DNA from: an uncultured Spirochaetales bacterium
Lineage (GTDB): Bacteria > Spirochaetota > Spirochaetia > Sphaerochaetales > Sphaerochaetaceae
Assembly: GCA_944390045.1 (NCBI GenBank)
Contig: CALXOO010000002.1
Span: forward strand, 1 to 64,000
Length of the DNA: 64,000 bases
Reading direction: 5' to 3'
A program made the position numbers and the translations under genes. Under the pieces are notes generated by a model, which saw nothing but the letters and a program-made list of their open reading frames with translations, was not told where the DNA came from and searched no databases. Positions 1-8,597 of this stretch are shown here, in pieces; the stretch's first letter is position 1; the number at the start of each line of letters is the position of its first letter.

Positions 1-76
1 GGGTGCTTGGCCGGCAGTTCCGGTGCTCTGGGCGGCAGCCCTGGTCCCAAAGCCTGAGAATGGTGTACGGACATGG

Positions 77-126
77 TGCAAGCCTATCCACCAGAACCCC
101 ACAGGCTTGCCTGTGGGAGCAGTCAG
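77..126 (+). repeat. 50-bp dispersed hairpin repeat, copy A
   Basis: A 50-bp sequence that recurs in inverted orientation at 35208-35257 with only two mismatches. Its core is a perfect inverted repeat, CCCACAGGC then a 2-nt loop then GCCTGTGGG. Copy A overlaps the stop codon of leuS, so on the minus strand it forms a hairpin directly after that gene and may act as its transcript end. It has no clear U-run, so terminator function is uncertain. Confidence 0.7.
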
Positions 127-2639
127 TTCACGACCAGGTTGACGAGCTTTCCGGGAACTACGATTTCCTTGACGATTGTGTGACCCTCGATGTAGGGGAC
201 AATCTTCTCGTTCTGCTTTGCCTGAGAGAGCATCTCATCCCGTTCTGCCGCTGCCGGCATCGGGATGCGTGCTCGCAGCTTTCCGTTGATCTGGACGACC
301 ATTTCGATCATGTCCTCGGCGCAGAGGGCCTCATCGTAGTCCGGCCACTTCTCGTTTGCGATGCTGGGTTTGTGTCCGAGCATCTCCCACAGTTCCTCTG
401 CAAGGTGAGGAGCGTAGGGTGAGAGGAGGAGGGCCAGCTTCTCGAGCACGCTTCTGGGAACTGTCTCAAGCCTGTTCATCTCGTTGACAAGCACCATCAT
501 CTGGCTGATGGCCGTGTTGAAGTTCAGGCTGGCGGTATCTTCCGTGACCTTCTTGATCGTCTTGTGCAGCAGTTTCTCGAGGTCAGATGGAATCTCCACT
601 TCCCCGATCTTCTTCTCAGTCGCGATCCTCCAGATCCTGTCTAGGAAGCGGTAGACGCCGATCGTTCCCTGTGTCGACCAGGGCTTTGACATCGTCAGCG
701 GACCCATGAACATCTCGTAGACCCTCATGGTATCTGCTCCGTAATCGCGGATGACGTTGTCCGGATTGATCACGTTCTTCAGGCTCTTCGACATCTTCGT
801 GACGATCTGCTCGACGCTCTCGCCGGTGTCCTTTTCCACGAACTTTCCTGCACTGACCTCCTCAACGCAGTCTGTCGCGATGATGACTCCGTTTTTCTTC
901 TTGTAGGCGAAGGATGTGATCATTCCCTGATTCACCAGTTTCTGGAAGGGCTCCTTAGTGCTGACCAGTCCAAGGTCATAGAGGACGTGGTGCCAGAATC
1001 TGGCATAGAGCAGATGAAGCACCGCATGCTCCGCGCCTCCGATGTAGAGGTCGACAGGCATCCAGTATTTCTCCTTCTCCGGATCAATGAAGGCCTTGTC
1101 GTTTCTTGGATCGATGTACCTGAGGTAGTACCAGCATGAACCGGCCCACTGGGGCATTGTGTTAGTCTCCCTCTTCGCAGGACGTCCGCAGACGGGGCAG
1201 GTGGTATTGACCCAGGAGTCGATGTTAACCAGAGGGCTTTCTCCTGTGCCGCTCGGCTCGTACTTCGAGACCTCGGGCAGGCGGAGCGGAAGCTCGTCAT
1301 CCGGAACCGGCACGATCCCGCAGTGGTCGCAGTGGATCAGAGGAATAGGCTCGCCCCAGTAGCGCTGGCGTGAGAAGACCCAGTCGCGCAGCTTGTAGTT
1401 CACGGCCTTGTGTCCGCACTTCTTCTCCTCAAGGAACTCAAGCATCCTGCTTATCGCATCTGCCTTGTTCAGGCCGTCGAGGAAGCCGGAGTTGACATGG
1501 ATTCCGTCCTCAGTCCAGGCCTGTTCCTGCACATCGACTCCGCTCTTGAGCACTTCAATGATCGGCAGGTTGAACTTCTTTGCGAACTCCCAGTCCCTTG
1601 TGTCGTGGGCGGGAACAGCCATGATCGCGCCGGTGCCGTAGCTGATAAGCACATAGTCGGCAATCCAGATCGGGATTCTCTTCCCGTTCACCGGGTTGAT
1701 GGCATAGCTTCCGGAGAAGACTCCGGTCTTGTCCTTTGCAAGATCCGTCCTGTCCAGATCGCTCTTGTGGCTGGCCTGCCTGACATATGCCTCCACCGCC
1801 TCCTTCTGTCCGGCCGTGGTGAGCTTGCCGACAAGCGGGTGCTCCGGTGCGATTACCATGTACGTTGCACCGAAGAGCGTGTCACAGCGGGTCGTGTAGA
1901 CTTCAAGCTTGTCATCAAGCCCCTCGATATCGAAAAAGACAGCGGCTCCCTCGCTCCTTCCGATCCAGTTGCGCTGCATCAGCTTGACTGATTCCGGCCA
2001 GTCCAGATCATCCAGACCATTCAGAAGCTCGTCGGCATAGGCCGTGATCCTGAGCATCCACTGCCTGATGTTCTTTCTCTCGACAGGTGTGCCGCATCTC
2101 TCGCACAGGCCTTCCTTGACCTCCTCATTGGCAAGTCCTGTCTTGCAGGAAGGACACCAGTTGATGGGAGTGTGGGCCTCGTAGGCCAGTCCCTTCTTGT
2201 AAAGCTGGAGGAAAATCCACTGGGTCCAGTGGTAATAGTCCTCCTCGCAGGTGCTGATCACGCGGTCCCAGTCGTAGCACATACCCAGACTCTTGATCTG
2301 GCGCGTGAAGTTCTCTATGTTCTTGCGGGTGGTCACACGCGGATGCGTGCCCGTCTTGATGGCGTAGTTCTCGGCCGGCAGTCCGAATGAGTCAAATCCC
2401 ATCGGATGCAGGACATTGTAGCCCCGCATTCTGTAAAAGCGGGAGTAGATGTCGGTCGCGGTGTAGCCTTCCGGATGTCCGACATGAAGACCTGCCCCGG
2501 AGGGGTATGGGAACATGTCAAGGACGTACAGCCTCTTCTCAGGCGGAACTGAGGGATCCTCTGTGACGTGGAAGGTGTCGTTCTCCTCCCAGTAGCGCTG
2601 CCATTTCTTCTCTATGTCGGTGAATGGATACTTGCTCAT
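123..2639 (-). CDS. leuS: Leucyl-tRNA synthetase
   Basis: Charges tRNA-Leu with leucine in the cytoplasm. The 838-residue product has the class I synthetase signatures: the HIGH-type motif (GLHVGHPEG) near residue 55 and KMSKS in the C-terminal half, with the inserted editing domain between them and a C-terminal anticodon-binding region ending VNLVVN. Length fits bacterial LeuRS. An in-frame GTG lies 6 nt upstream at 2645, but I chose the ATG at 2639. A promoter (TTGAAC-N17-TATGAT) ends 8 nt before it, and there is no Shine-Dalgarno sequence, so the mRNA is probably leaderless. The gene ends inside the 50-bp hairpin repeat. The promoter overlaps the last codons of the upstream MerR gene. Confidence 0.97.
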   Translation of the reverse strand: MSKYPFTDIEKKWQRYWEENDTFHVTEDPSVPPEKRLYVLDMFPYPSGAGLHVGHPEGYTATDIYSRFYRMRGYNVLHPMGFDSFGLPAENYAIKTGTHPRVTTRKNIENFTRQIKSLGMCYDWDRVISTCEEDYYHWTQWIFLQLYKKGLAYEAHTPINWCPSCKTGLANEEVKEGLCERCGTPVERKNIRQWMLRITAYADELLNGLDDLDWPESVKLMQRNWIGRSEGAAVFFDIEGLDDKLEVYTTRCDTLFGATYMVIAPEHPLVGKLTTAGQKEAVEAYVRQASHKSDLDRTDLAKDKTGVFSGSYAINPVNGKRIPIWIADYVLISYGTGAIMAVPAHDTRDWEFAKKFNLPIIEVLKSGVDVQEQAWTEDGIHVNSGFLDGLNKADAISRMLEFLEEKKCGHKAVNYKLRDWVFSRQRYWGEPIPLIHCDHCGIVPVPDDELPLRLPEVSKYEPSGTGESPLVNIDSWVNTTCPVCGRPAKRETNTMPQWAGSCWYYLRYIDPRNDKAFIDPEKEKYWMPVDLYIGGAEHAVLHLLYARFWHHVLYDLGLVSTKEPFQKLVNQGMITSFAYKKKNGVIIATDCVEEVSAGKFVEKDTGESVEQIVTKMSKSLKNVINPDNVIRDYGADTMRVYEMFMGPLTMSKPWSTQGTIGVYRFLDRIWRIATEKKIGEVEIPSDLEKLLHKTIKKVTEDTASLNFNTAISQMMVLVNEMNRLETVPRSVLEKLALLLSPYAPHLAEELWEMLGHKPSIANEKWPDYDEALCAEDMIEMVVQINGKLRARIPMPAAAERDEMLSQAKQNEKIVPYIEGHTIVKEIVVPGKLVNLVVN

Positions 2640-2647
2640 GGACACAT

Positions 2648-2676
2648 ATCATAATCATCGATTGATGGGTGTTCAA
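2648..2676 (-). promoter_or_regulatory. leuS promoter (leaderless type)
   Basis: Minus strand: -35 TTGAAC (2676-2671), 17-bp spacer, -10 TATGAT (2653-2648), then 8 nt to the ATG at 2639. The expected start point is at or next to the start codon. Confidence 0.7.
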
Positions 2677-3482
2677 TCCATCAGGGCGACCCGGATCTGT
2701 GTTATGAAGTCTTCTTCTTTCCTTGTGGCCGGAATGTTTACGGAAAGCTCCTCATAGATATCTCCGGCGGGCACAAGATGTGCCTCTGATATCTGCCTCA
2801 GAAAGTCTGCGTAGTGTTTTTCCACATCCACATATGGACCGCGGAAGTAGGTGTAGGCATAGCGTCCTGCCGCTATGGTTTTCCGGCACCTGCGGGCGCT
2901 TACCGCATACAGCTCCCTGACAAAGAAGGGGTTGCCGCGCTGCGCTTCCTCAAGGGGGATGATGCTTCCGATTGCGCAGATGTTCATCCTGCCGGCCTTT
3001 CTTGCCAGTTCATCATAGGCCTTGTCCCAGGCATCGTTTGTGGTATAGCCCCCTGTGGTGTCGACCTTCACCGTCACAACGGGAGAGGAGGCGAAGGAGC
3101 CGACATACAGCTTTCCGGCTTCCTTCGAGACTGCGTCCCGTATCCTCATGCTGATTTCCCCGATGACCGTCAGCCTTGTCTTCAGGGCGTCTATCTTTGC
3201 CTCCACAGCGCCCCTCTCCTTGTCCATTACGTCCAGGAAGGAGTCCACTGACTGTCCCTCCATTGCCTGTCCTATGGCAGGAAGGGAGAATCCCAGTTCC
3301 CTGAGGTTCAGAATGGCGTCGAGCTCGGCCAGCTGTCCGGCTGAATAGAAGCGGTATCCGTTCGGCTTTCTCAGATCCGGCTGGAACAGCCCGATCCTGT
3401 CGTAAAAGAGCAGGGTGTCCTTCTGTATGGAGAACATGAGCGCGACTTCTTTCGGCGTGTAATACTTCGTTGCAGTTTTCAT
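2673..3482 (-). CDS. MerR-family regulator with GyrI-like effector domain
   Basis: A 269-residue transcriptional regulator. The N-terminus (YYTPKEVALMF, then the DTLLFYDRIGLF helix) is the MerR winged helix. A coiled coil follows at about 80-125, and the C-terminal half is a GyrI/BmrR-like ligand-binding domain, so it probably senses small hydrophobic or cationic compounds. I used the ATG at 3482 because the homologous region begins there. The longer open frame upstream runs back through the divergent promoter into the MATE gene. It is divergent from a MATE efflux gene 55 bp away, the typical BmrR-Bmr type arrangement. A TATGAT box ends 6 nt before its ATG. Confidence 0.9.
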   Translation of the reverse strand: MKTATKYYTPKEVALMFSIQKDTLLFYDRIGLFQPDLRKPNGYRFYSAGQLAELDAILNLRELGFSLPAIGQAMEGQSVDSFLDVMDKERGAVEAKIDALKTRLTVIGEISMRIRDAVSKEAGKLYVGSFASSPVVTVKVDTTGGYTTNDAWDKAYDELARKAGRMNICAIGSIIPLEEAQRGNPFFVRELYAVSARRCRKTIAAGRYAYTYFRGPYVDVEKHYADFLRQISEAHLVPAGDIYEELSVNIPATRKEEDFITQIRVALMD

Positions 3483-3488
3483 TCCGCC

Positions 3489-3529
3489 ATCATAGCACTT
3501 GACTATTGAGTTGCTCCATGGTTTTGAAT
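3489..3529. promoter_or_regulatory. Divergent MerR/MATE promoter region
   Basis: Plus strand toward MATE: TTGACT (3499-3504), 19-bp spacer, TTGAAT (3524-3529), then 8 nt to the ATG. A 19-bp spacer is the known hallmark of MerR-activated promoters. Minus strand toward merR: TATGAT (3494-3489), 6 nt before its ATG. The two promoters interleave, so the MerR protein bound to the long spacer could also control itself. Assignment of the weak TTGAAT box is tentative. Confidence 0.5.
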
Positions 3530-3537
3530 GAGATGCC

Positions 3538-4875
3538 ATGCAGAACAACGAGAAACTCTTTCTTGAGACGAGGTCGGTTCGTCTGTTTTTCCGTGCCTCA
3601 GTGCCCGGTGCCATAGGCATGGTGGCCTCGAGCATTTACTTCACAATGGAGATGCTGCTGATCGGGCAGCTTGTCGGACAGACCGCATTCGCCGCGGCCA
3701 ATCTCGCCATGCCCTTCATTCTGATAAACTTCGCACTCTCCGACCTAGTGGCAGTCGGTTCATCTGTCAGGATAGCGATCCGCCTTGGAGAGGGGAGGAA
3801 GAAAGAGGCTGACAATCTCTTCACTGTCTCAATCATCGTCTGCATGATACTCTGCGCGGTCTCCGGCATAGCACTGGTCTTTGCGAGTCCTGCAATATTC
3901 AGGATGATGGGTGCCGGAGAGGCCCTGATAGACCAGGCCATGGCCTATCTTGGGGTCTATGCCATCTTCAGCCCATTCACCGGACTGGTCTTCGCCGTCG
4001 ACAATTATCTCAGGATCTGCGGAAAGATAAGGTTCAGCATGGGGATCAATATCTTCATGAGCGTCTTCTGCTTCATCCTGCAGGCCATCTTCCTCTGGCT
4101 CATGGACGGAGGCATCGCCTATGCCGCACTGGGCAGCAGCCTAGGCATGACGCTTGTCGCCATCATCTGTCTGCTGCAGTTCCTGAGACGGGACATGGCG
4201 CTGAGCTATGTCAGGCCGCATTTCAGCCCTGCTGTCCTCTGGGACATCATCAAGCAGGGTCTTCCGGTCTTCCTGAACAATATCTCCGGAAAACTCACCA
4301 GCATCCTCATGAACAGCCTTCTGCTGCGCTGGGGCGGTGACATGGCGGTTTCGATATACGGTGTGCTGATGAGTGTGGACGGAATCATAGTACCCTGCAT
4401 GTACGGCGTGTTTGACTCGCTTCAGCCCGCAATCGGGTACAACTGGGGTGCCAAGAGAAAGGACAGGGTCAGGGCGATAAGCCGCTGCTGCGTGATTGCC
4501 ATTGCATTTATCTGCCTGCTTTCTGTCGTGATCATTGAACTCTTTCCCGATGTCATTTTCTCCCTCTTCCTGGCAGCAGATGCGGCTTCCCTGGCGCTGG
4601 CAGGACATGCCATCAGCATTATGGGTCTGACATACATCGTCCGCTGGATCAGCTACGCGGCCCAGTCATTCTCATCGGCCATCGGAAACAACAGGGAAGC
4701 CACGGTGCTCTCGCTGTGCAATGCCCTGATCTTCCCCATGCTGATGATGTTCACGCTTCAGCCTCTCGGTCTTGAGGGGATCTGGTTTGTCATGCCGTCG
4801 GCTGCCGCACTCACCAGCATGGTCGCCGCCGTGATCTATTTTTCCCGTATCCGCAGGACGCTCCGTCTGGATTGA
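3538..4875 (+). CDS. MATE-family multidrug efflux transporter
   Basis: A 445-residue inner-membrane antiporter that exports drugs or metabolites using a Na+ or H+ gradient. Twelve hydrophobic segments are visible. The N-terminal pattern (FFRASVPGAIGMVASSIYF...LLIGQLVG) and the repeated half (LPVFLNNISGKL) are typical of the NorM/DinF superfamily. Length is normal. The ATG at 3538 is the only usable start, because a stop lies just upstream in frame, and it has no Shine-Dalgarno sequence. Divergent from a GyrI-domain MerR regulator that is its likely ligand-dependent activator. The substrate cannot be read from the sequence. Confidence 0.93.
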   Translation: MQNNEKLFLETRSVRLFFRASVPGAIGMVASSIYFTMEMLLIGQLVGQTAFAAANLAMPFILINFALSDLVAVGSSVRIAIRLGEGRKKEADNLFTVSIIVCMILCAVSGIALVFASPAIFRMMGAGEALIDQAMAYLGVYAIFSPFTGLVFAVDNYLRICGKIRFSMGINIFMSVFCFILQAIFLWLMDGGIAYAALGSSLGMTLVAIICLLQFLRRDMALSYVRPHFSPAVLWDIIKQGLPVFLNNISGKLTSILMNSLLLRWGGDMAVSIYGVLMSVDGIIVPCMYGVFDSLQPAIGYNWGAKRKDRVRAISRCCVIAIAFICLLSVVIIELFPDVIFSLFLAADAASLALAGHAISIMGLTYIVRWISYAAQSFSSAIGNNREATVLSLCNALIFPMLMMFTLQPLGLEGIWFVMPSAAALTSMVAAVIYFSRIRRTLRLD

Positions 4876-4890
4876 TCTCCCGCCAGGGAT

Positions 4891-4896
4891 TATAGT
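4891..4896 (+). promoter_or_regulatory. -10 box, leaderless start of the M28 peptidase gene
   Basis: TATAGT ends 7 nt before the ATG at 4904. No Shine-Dalgarno sequence precedes the ATG. The -35 region is weak (TGGATT at a 17-bp spacing). Confidence 0.5.
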
Positions 4897-4903
4897 TCAT
4901 CGT

Positions 4904-6271
4904 ATGCTGAAATTACCCTGGCAGAGGAAAAAGGAAGAAAAGCGGGAGCTTTTCAATGCTGAGGTCAAGGCGAAGAGAATAGAGGGACTTGAGACGCTCA
5001 AGGCCTCAAGACTCGCCAGTCTTGTCATTGAAAAGTGCGGCCGGATCTTCAACGAGACCGGCGCGAGGGAGGCGGGAAGTCCTCAGGCGGCCCGCTGTGC
5101 CGAACTGCTGCTCGAGTCCTTCGGTCAGGTCAGCGACAGTGCGGCGCTGGAAGAGGAAAAGGCCGACTGTTCCAGCTTCTGGATGGTCTACAGCGTGCTG
5201 CCTGTCGCGTCCCTGGCCATGCTCGTCTTCTGCTGGACCGGCTTTCCGTCCCTGGCCCTTGTCCTCTGCATTCTCACCTGTCTTTTCATATGGCACAGCT
5301 TCCTGCTGTGCAGCGGGCGTGATCGCGGACTGCTGAGCCGCGACATCGTGAATGTCAGTGCGAGCATAGAACCGGAAGAAGCTGTTCAGGACACGGTCAT
5401 CTTCACCAGCCATCATGACAGCGCACCCATGTTCTCGCGACAAGGTCAGTCTCCTGTCATGGCACTGTATCTTCCGACAGTGCATTTCATTCTCCTGTCA
5501 GTGGTGTCATTGTGTCTGTTCATCAGCGAGATCATCACCGGACAGCTGTTCCGCTTCAACCTGCCGCCGCTTGCGATACTGATTCTCCTGGTCCTGCTGA
5601 CGCTCTCTCTTCCGGTATATGCAAGGATGTTTTCCCTGGTCGGGAAGGAGTGCTCTCCCGGAGTCGGCGACAACCTGGTCAGCTGTGCGATACTTACCGA
5701 GCTTGCCCATTACTTCTGGTGGAAGAAGGGAAACGGTGAGGGACTGGCCCACACGCGCCTTGTCTTCGCCTCCTTTGACGGCGAGGAGTGCGGGCTCAAG
5801 GGCTCAAGGGCCTGGTACAGAAGGCACAGTGATGAGCTGGTCAATGCGGTGAACATCAACCTGGACTGCCCGCTCAGATCATTTGACTTCACTTTCCTGA
5901 CAAAGGACGTGAACGGCTTTGTCCCGCTTTCTTCCCGGCTTGCCTCCGAGTGCGCCCAGAGTGCGGCCAGCATGGGCTATGATGTGAAGGTCGGAGCGCT
6001 CTCAGTCCTCAGCGGAGCGACTGATGCCGCGAGTGCCGCCAGATGCGGCATTGAGGCGACAACCCTTATGGGAATTCCTCTCTCCGGTGCCGGAAGCGGC
6101 GTGATCCATACTGATGCCGACAACCTGAGCGTGCTGGACAAGGCCAGCATTGAGGAGGCCATCTCGATCTGCATCAAGATAGTCGAGGGAAGGGCGAGGG
6201 ATGATGCCGGTCAGGAGAAGACCGGCCTGCCGTCTCTGGCCGATGAGAAGAGGAAGTTCACCCTCCGCTGA
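4904..6271 (+). CDS. Membrane-anchored M28-family zinc peptidase
   Basis: A 455-residue putative aminopeptidase with hydrophobic segments around residues 85-130 and 185-245 interrupting the peptidase fold. The zinc-ligand motifs expected of M28 are present in order: HHDSAP, GVGDNLV, FDGEECG, NLDC and a late IHTDAD. The signature pair of acidic residues (DGEECG) supports catalytic competence. The active site is presumably cytoplasmic or membrane-proximal, and the substrate is unknown. It follows the MATE gene by 28 bp but has its own TATAGT box. It ends 7 bp before the convergent yigZ gene, with no obvious terminator between them. Confidence 0.85.
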   Translation: MLKLPWQRKKEEKRELFNAEVKAKRIEGLETLKASRLASLVIEKCGRIFNETGAREAGSPQAARCAELLLESFGQVSDSAALEEEKADCSSFWMVYSVLPVASLAMLVFCWTGFPSLALVLCILTCLFIWHSFLLCSGRDRGLLSRDIVNVSASIEPEEAVQDTVIFTSHHDSAPMFSRQGQSPVMALYLPTVHFILLSVVSLCLFISEIITGQLFRFNLPPLAILILLVLLTLSLPVYARMFSLVGKECSPGVGDNLVSCAILTELAHYFWWKKGNGEGLAHTRLVFASFDGEECGLKGSRAWYRRHSDELVNAVNINLDCPLRSFDFTFLTKDVNGFVPLSSRLASECAQSAASMGYDVKVGALSVLSGATDAASAARCGIEATTLMGIPLSGAGSGVIHTDADNLSVLDKASIEEAISICIKIVEGRARDDAGQEKTGLPSLADEKRKFTLR

Positions 6272-6278
6272 GTCACTG

Positions 6279-6872
6279 TCATTTCCAGCTCAGCGACGCG
6301 CGTCCCATTGTCAGTGAGGAGAAGAGCTCATCAAAGGCCTCTTTCTGGGTCTCTGCGATCTCTCCGCGGATCCTTATTCCCTCACCGAAGTCTTCCTCAA
6401 GACCTGAGATGTCGTAGGAGGGGAGGGCGCGCCTGATTCTGTCGTAGAACTCATATCCAGTAAGGATCGAGAAGCCGGTGCGCCTGACGATCTCCTCCGT
6501 CTCGACTGTCCGGAGCACTTCCCTGACGGCATCGCCATAGGCCTTCACGAGACCTCCCGTGCCGAGCAGCGTGCCTCCGAAGTATCGTACTATGCAGACA
6601 ATTATGTCTGTGATCCCGCTGCCCTTGAGCACTTCCAGAGCGGGCCGTCCGGCCGTGTTTTTCGGCTCTCTGTCGTCTGAGCATGAATACAGGCTTCCGC
6701 TGTCGCCGACAACGGCCGCATGGACGACATGCGTCGCCTCCGGGTGCCGCTGCCAGACTTCTCTGACCAGCGTCTTCACTTCATCCAGTGAGCTTATCGG
6801 AAGCGCAATTGCGATGAACCTTGACTTCTTGACGACTATTTCCGCCTCACTGGCCGTCTTCAGCCTCTTCAT
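6279..6872 (-). CDS. YigZ/IMPACT-family protein
   Basis: A 197-residue member of the UPF0029/IMPACT family. The N-terminal domain carries the diagnostic patterns KSRFIA, ATHVVHAA, DDREPKNTAGRPAL and YFGGTLLGTGGLVKAYGDA. The C-terminal domain is a ferredoxin-like DUF1949-type half. The family is linked to regulation of the translation stress response in eukaryotes; its bacterial role is unclear. The start is the ATG at 6872, preceded by a strong GAGGAGGAGG site, rather than the GTG at 6902. It overlaps the end of the upstream Nudix gene by 26 bp, so the two are translationally coupled. Confidence 0.9.
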   Translation of the reverse strand: MKRLKTASEAEIVVKKSRFIAIALPISSLDEVKTLVREVWQRHPEATHVVHAAVVGDSGSLYSCSDDREPKNTAGRPALEVLKGSGITDIIVCIVRYFGGTLLGTGGLVKAYGDAVREVLRTVETEEIVRRTGFSILTGYEFYDRIRRALPSYDISGLEEDFGEGIRIRGEIAETQKEAFDELFSSLTMGRASLSWK

Positions 6873-7818
6873 CAGCCTCCTCCTCAAGTACCCTGACGTC
6901 ACTTGAGATCATTTCCCTGTCATGGAAGATGAAATTGGCTTCGAACTTCCGTCCTTCCAGCGCGACCGGCAGCCACAGCCTGTCATCGGCCCACATGTTA
7001 TCAAACGGGATCTCGTCACGCCTGATCCAGAAAGGACGTGCCTCATCACACTCTGTAAGCTCTCCGCCCGCATAGGTGGCGAAATAGACATAGCCAAGCT
7101 CTCTGGTGCCGTCGGAGAACTGGAAGCGGAGCGTGCCGCGGAACTCAATGCCGCTTATATCCACGCCGGTTTCCTCCTTCGTCTCCCTGACGGCTGCCTC
7201 GAGTGCTGTCTCCGCCTCCTCTATGTGTCCTCCCGGGGCATTGTAGTAGCCCTCTCCGAGGCCGCGCTTTTTCTCGATGAAAAGCAGCCTGTCCCCGTCC
7301 TGCACGTATGTGATCACACAGCGGTGATTCGGCTCCCAGAGATCCCAGTCTATCTCGTCAACGCTCGTGGCCCTGGCATAGCCCTCGTTGATGACTTCCT
7401 CCCGGGGTCTCGCAGCCTCGGCCTTCTGCCTTTCCCTCTCCTGTCTTGCCTGCGCTTCCTCTGGGTTCTTCTTGTCATGGCAGTCCTGGCAGAGACAGTC
7501 ATCGTGCCCGATTATGAATTCCCAGCGGAGCTTTTTCCCGCAGTCCCTGCAGTGCAGGGTGAATGGCCATACGCGGCGCCGGAAGATGATGACGGTCAGT
7601 ATGACTAGGACAAGGCCTCCCCACACGCCGATTGCCGGAACCGGGTCCTGAAACATTGCCGTGACGACGACAATCATGTAGTAGGCGAGGGTGATGGCCG
7701 CCATCCAGATGAGGGCGACGCGCTTTCTGTTCGTATGCGGTATCTTCCTCTGCGAGATGTTGATCAGAAGAATCAGAACAAGTATCCAGGTATAGTTTGT
7801 GGTCAGGAAATTGAGCAT
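6847..7818 (-). CDS. Membrane Nudix hydrolase with zinc-ribbon-like insert
   Basis: A 323-residue protein with three parts. Residues 1-85 form two or three membrane helices. At about 90-115 there is a four-cysteine module (CRDCGKK and, 16 residues later, CQDC) resembling a small zinc ribbon. The C-terminal Nudix domain, from about 165, has a canonical box with G-x5-E-x7-RE-x2-EE-x-G spacing (GGHIEEAE, RETKEETGV). Nudix enzymes cleave nucleoside diphosphate derivatives; the exact substrate is unknown. The combination is unusual. Transcribed with yigZ from a leaderless-type promoter (TTGCAC-N17-TATTCT, 7 nt before the ATG). Confidence 0.85.
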   Translation of the reverse strand: MLNFLTTNYTWILVLILLINISQRKIPHTNRKRVALIWMAAITLAYYMIVVVTAMFQDPVPAIGVWGGLVLVILTVIIFRRRVWPFTLHCRDCGKKLRWEFIIGHDDCLCQDCHDKKNPEEAQARQERERQKAEAARPREEVINEGYARATSVDEIDWDLWEPNHRCVITYVQDGDRLLFIEKKRGLGEGYYNAPGGHIEEAETALEAAVRETKEETGVDISGIEFRGTLRFQFSDGTRELGYVYFATYAGGELTECDEARPFWIRRDEIPFDNMWADDRLWLPVALEGRKFEANFIFHDREMISSDVRVLEEEADEEAEDGQ

Positions 7819-7825
7819 GAATCAA

Positions 7826-7854
7826 AGAATAGATTAGGAGGATTCCTTGTGCAA
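7826..7854 (-). promoter_or_regulatory. Promoter of Nudix-yigZ operon (leaderless type)
   Basis: Minus strand: -35 TTGCAC (7854-7849), exact 17-bp spacer, -10 TATTCT (7831-7826), then 7 nt to the ATG at 7818. Confidence 0.75.
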
Positions 7855-7879
7855 GTGAGGAGGGCCGTTTTGTCCTCGG

Positions 7880-7908
7880 TTGCCGAGTCACGTCTTTTGA
7901 AGTAGTCT
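7880..7908 (+). promoter_or_regulatory. deoC promoter
   Basis: TTGCCG (7880-7885), 17-bp spacer, TAGTCT (7903-7908). The expected start near 7915 leaves a 20-nt leader containing GAGGAG, so this promoter gives a conventional leadered mRNA, unlike many neighbours. Confidence 0.6.
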
Positions 7909-7934
7909 GGAGAGACCTGAGGAGATAACGAGAC

Positions 7935-8597
7935 ATGAAAATTGCATCGATGATTGACCATACGATTCTCGCTGCCGGTGCGACGGCAGAACAGATCGGG
8001 AAGCTCTGCCGTGAGGCTGTCGAGTACGGTTTTGCCTCTGTCTGCGTCAATTCGTGCCGTGTGCCGCAGGCACGCGCCCTTCTTGCGGACAGCAGTGTGA
8101 AAGTCTGCACGGTTGTGGGCTTCCCTCTGGGAGCAATGTCCACAAAGGCGAAGGCATATGAAGCCGCCGCAGCCGTGGAGGACGGCGCGGATGAAGTCGA
8201 CATGGTCATCAACATCGGTTATGTGAAGGACGGTGCCTGGGACAGCGTGCTTGATGACATAAAGGCCGTCAGGAAGGCCTGCGGTGACAAGGTCCTCAAG
8301 GTGATACTGGAGACCTGTCTGCTGACGGATGATGAGATTGTCAGGGCCTGCCGCACGGCGGTTGAGGCCGGTGCCGATTTCGTCAAGACTTCTACTGGCT
8401 TTTCGACCGGCGGTGCCACTGAGGAGGCCGTCCGGCTGATGAGGAAGACTGTCGGCCCGGACGTCGGAGTCAAGGCCTCGGGAGGAATCAGGAATCTTGA
8501 GACGGCTCTGAGGATGGTTGAGGCCGGTGCCAGCAGGCTTGGCTGCTCGTCAGGCGTCGCGATCGCGAAGGGGGAGGAAGGCAATGCCGGCTATTGA
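7935..8597 (+). CDS. deoC: Deoxyribose-phosphate aldolase
   Basis: Cleaves 2-deoxyribose 5-phosphate to glyceraldehyde 3-phosphate and acetaldehyde in nucleoside salvage. The 220-residue TIM barrel shows the short bacterial DeoC pattern: IDHTIL near the start, [28 protein letters not shown], the Schiff-base lysine region VKTSTGF, and VKASGGIR. Preceded by GAGGAG at a slightly long spacing of about 10 nt. The 3' end overlaps the next gene by 14 bp, pairing deoxyribose breakdown with a thymidine-kinase-like protein. Confidence 0.96.
   Translation: MKIASMIDHTILAAGATAEQIGKLCREAVEYGFASVCVNSCRVPQARALLADSSVKVCTVVGFPLGAMSTKAKAYEAAAAVEDGADEVDMVINIGYVKDGAWDSVLDDIKAVRKACGDKVLKVILETCLLTDDEIVRACRTAVEAGADFVKTSTGFSTGGATEEAVRLMRKTVGPDVGVKASGGIRNLETALRMVEAGASRLGCSSGVAIAKGEEGNAGY

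Noticed and set aside
2640-2645. GTG at 2645 as the leuS start
   Set aside because: It would lie only 2 nt after the -10 hexamer; the ATG at 2639 fits the leaderless spacing and the homologous start.
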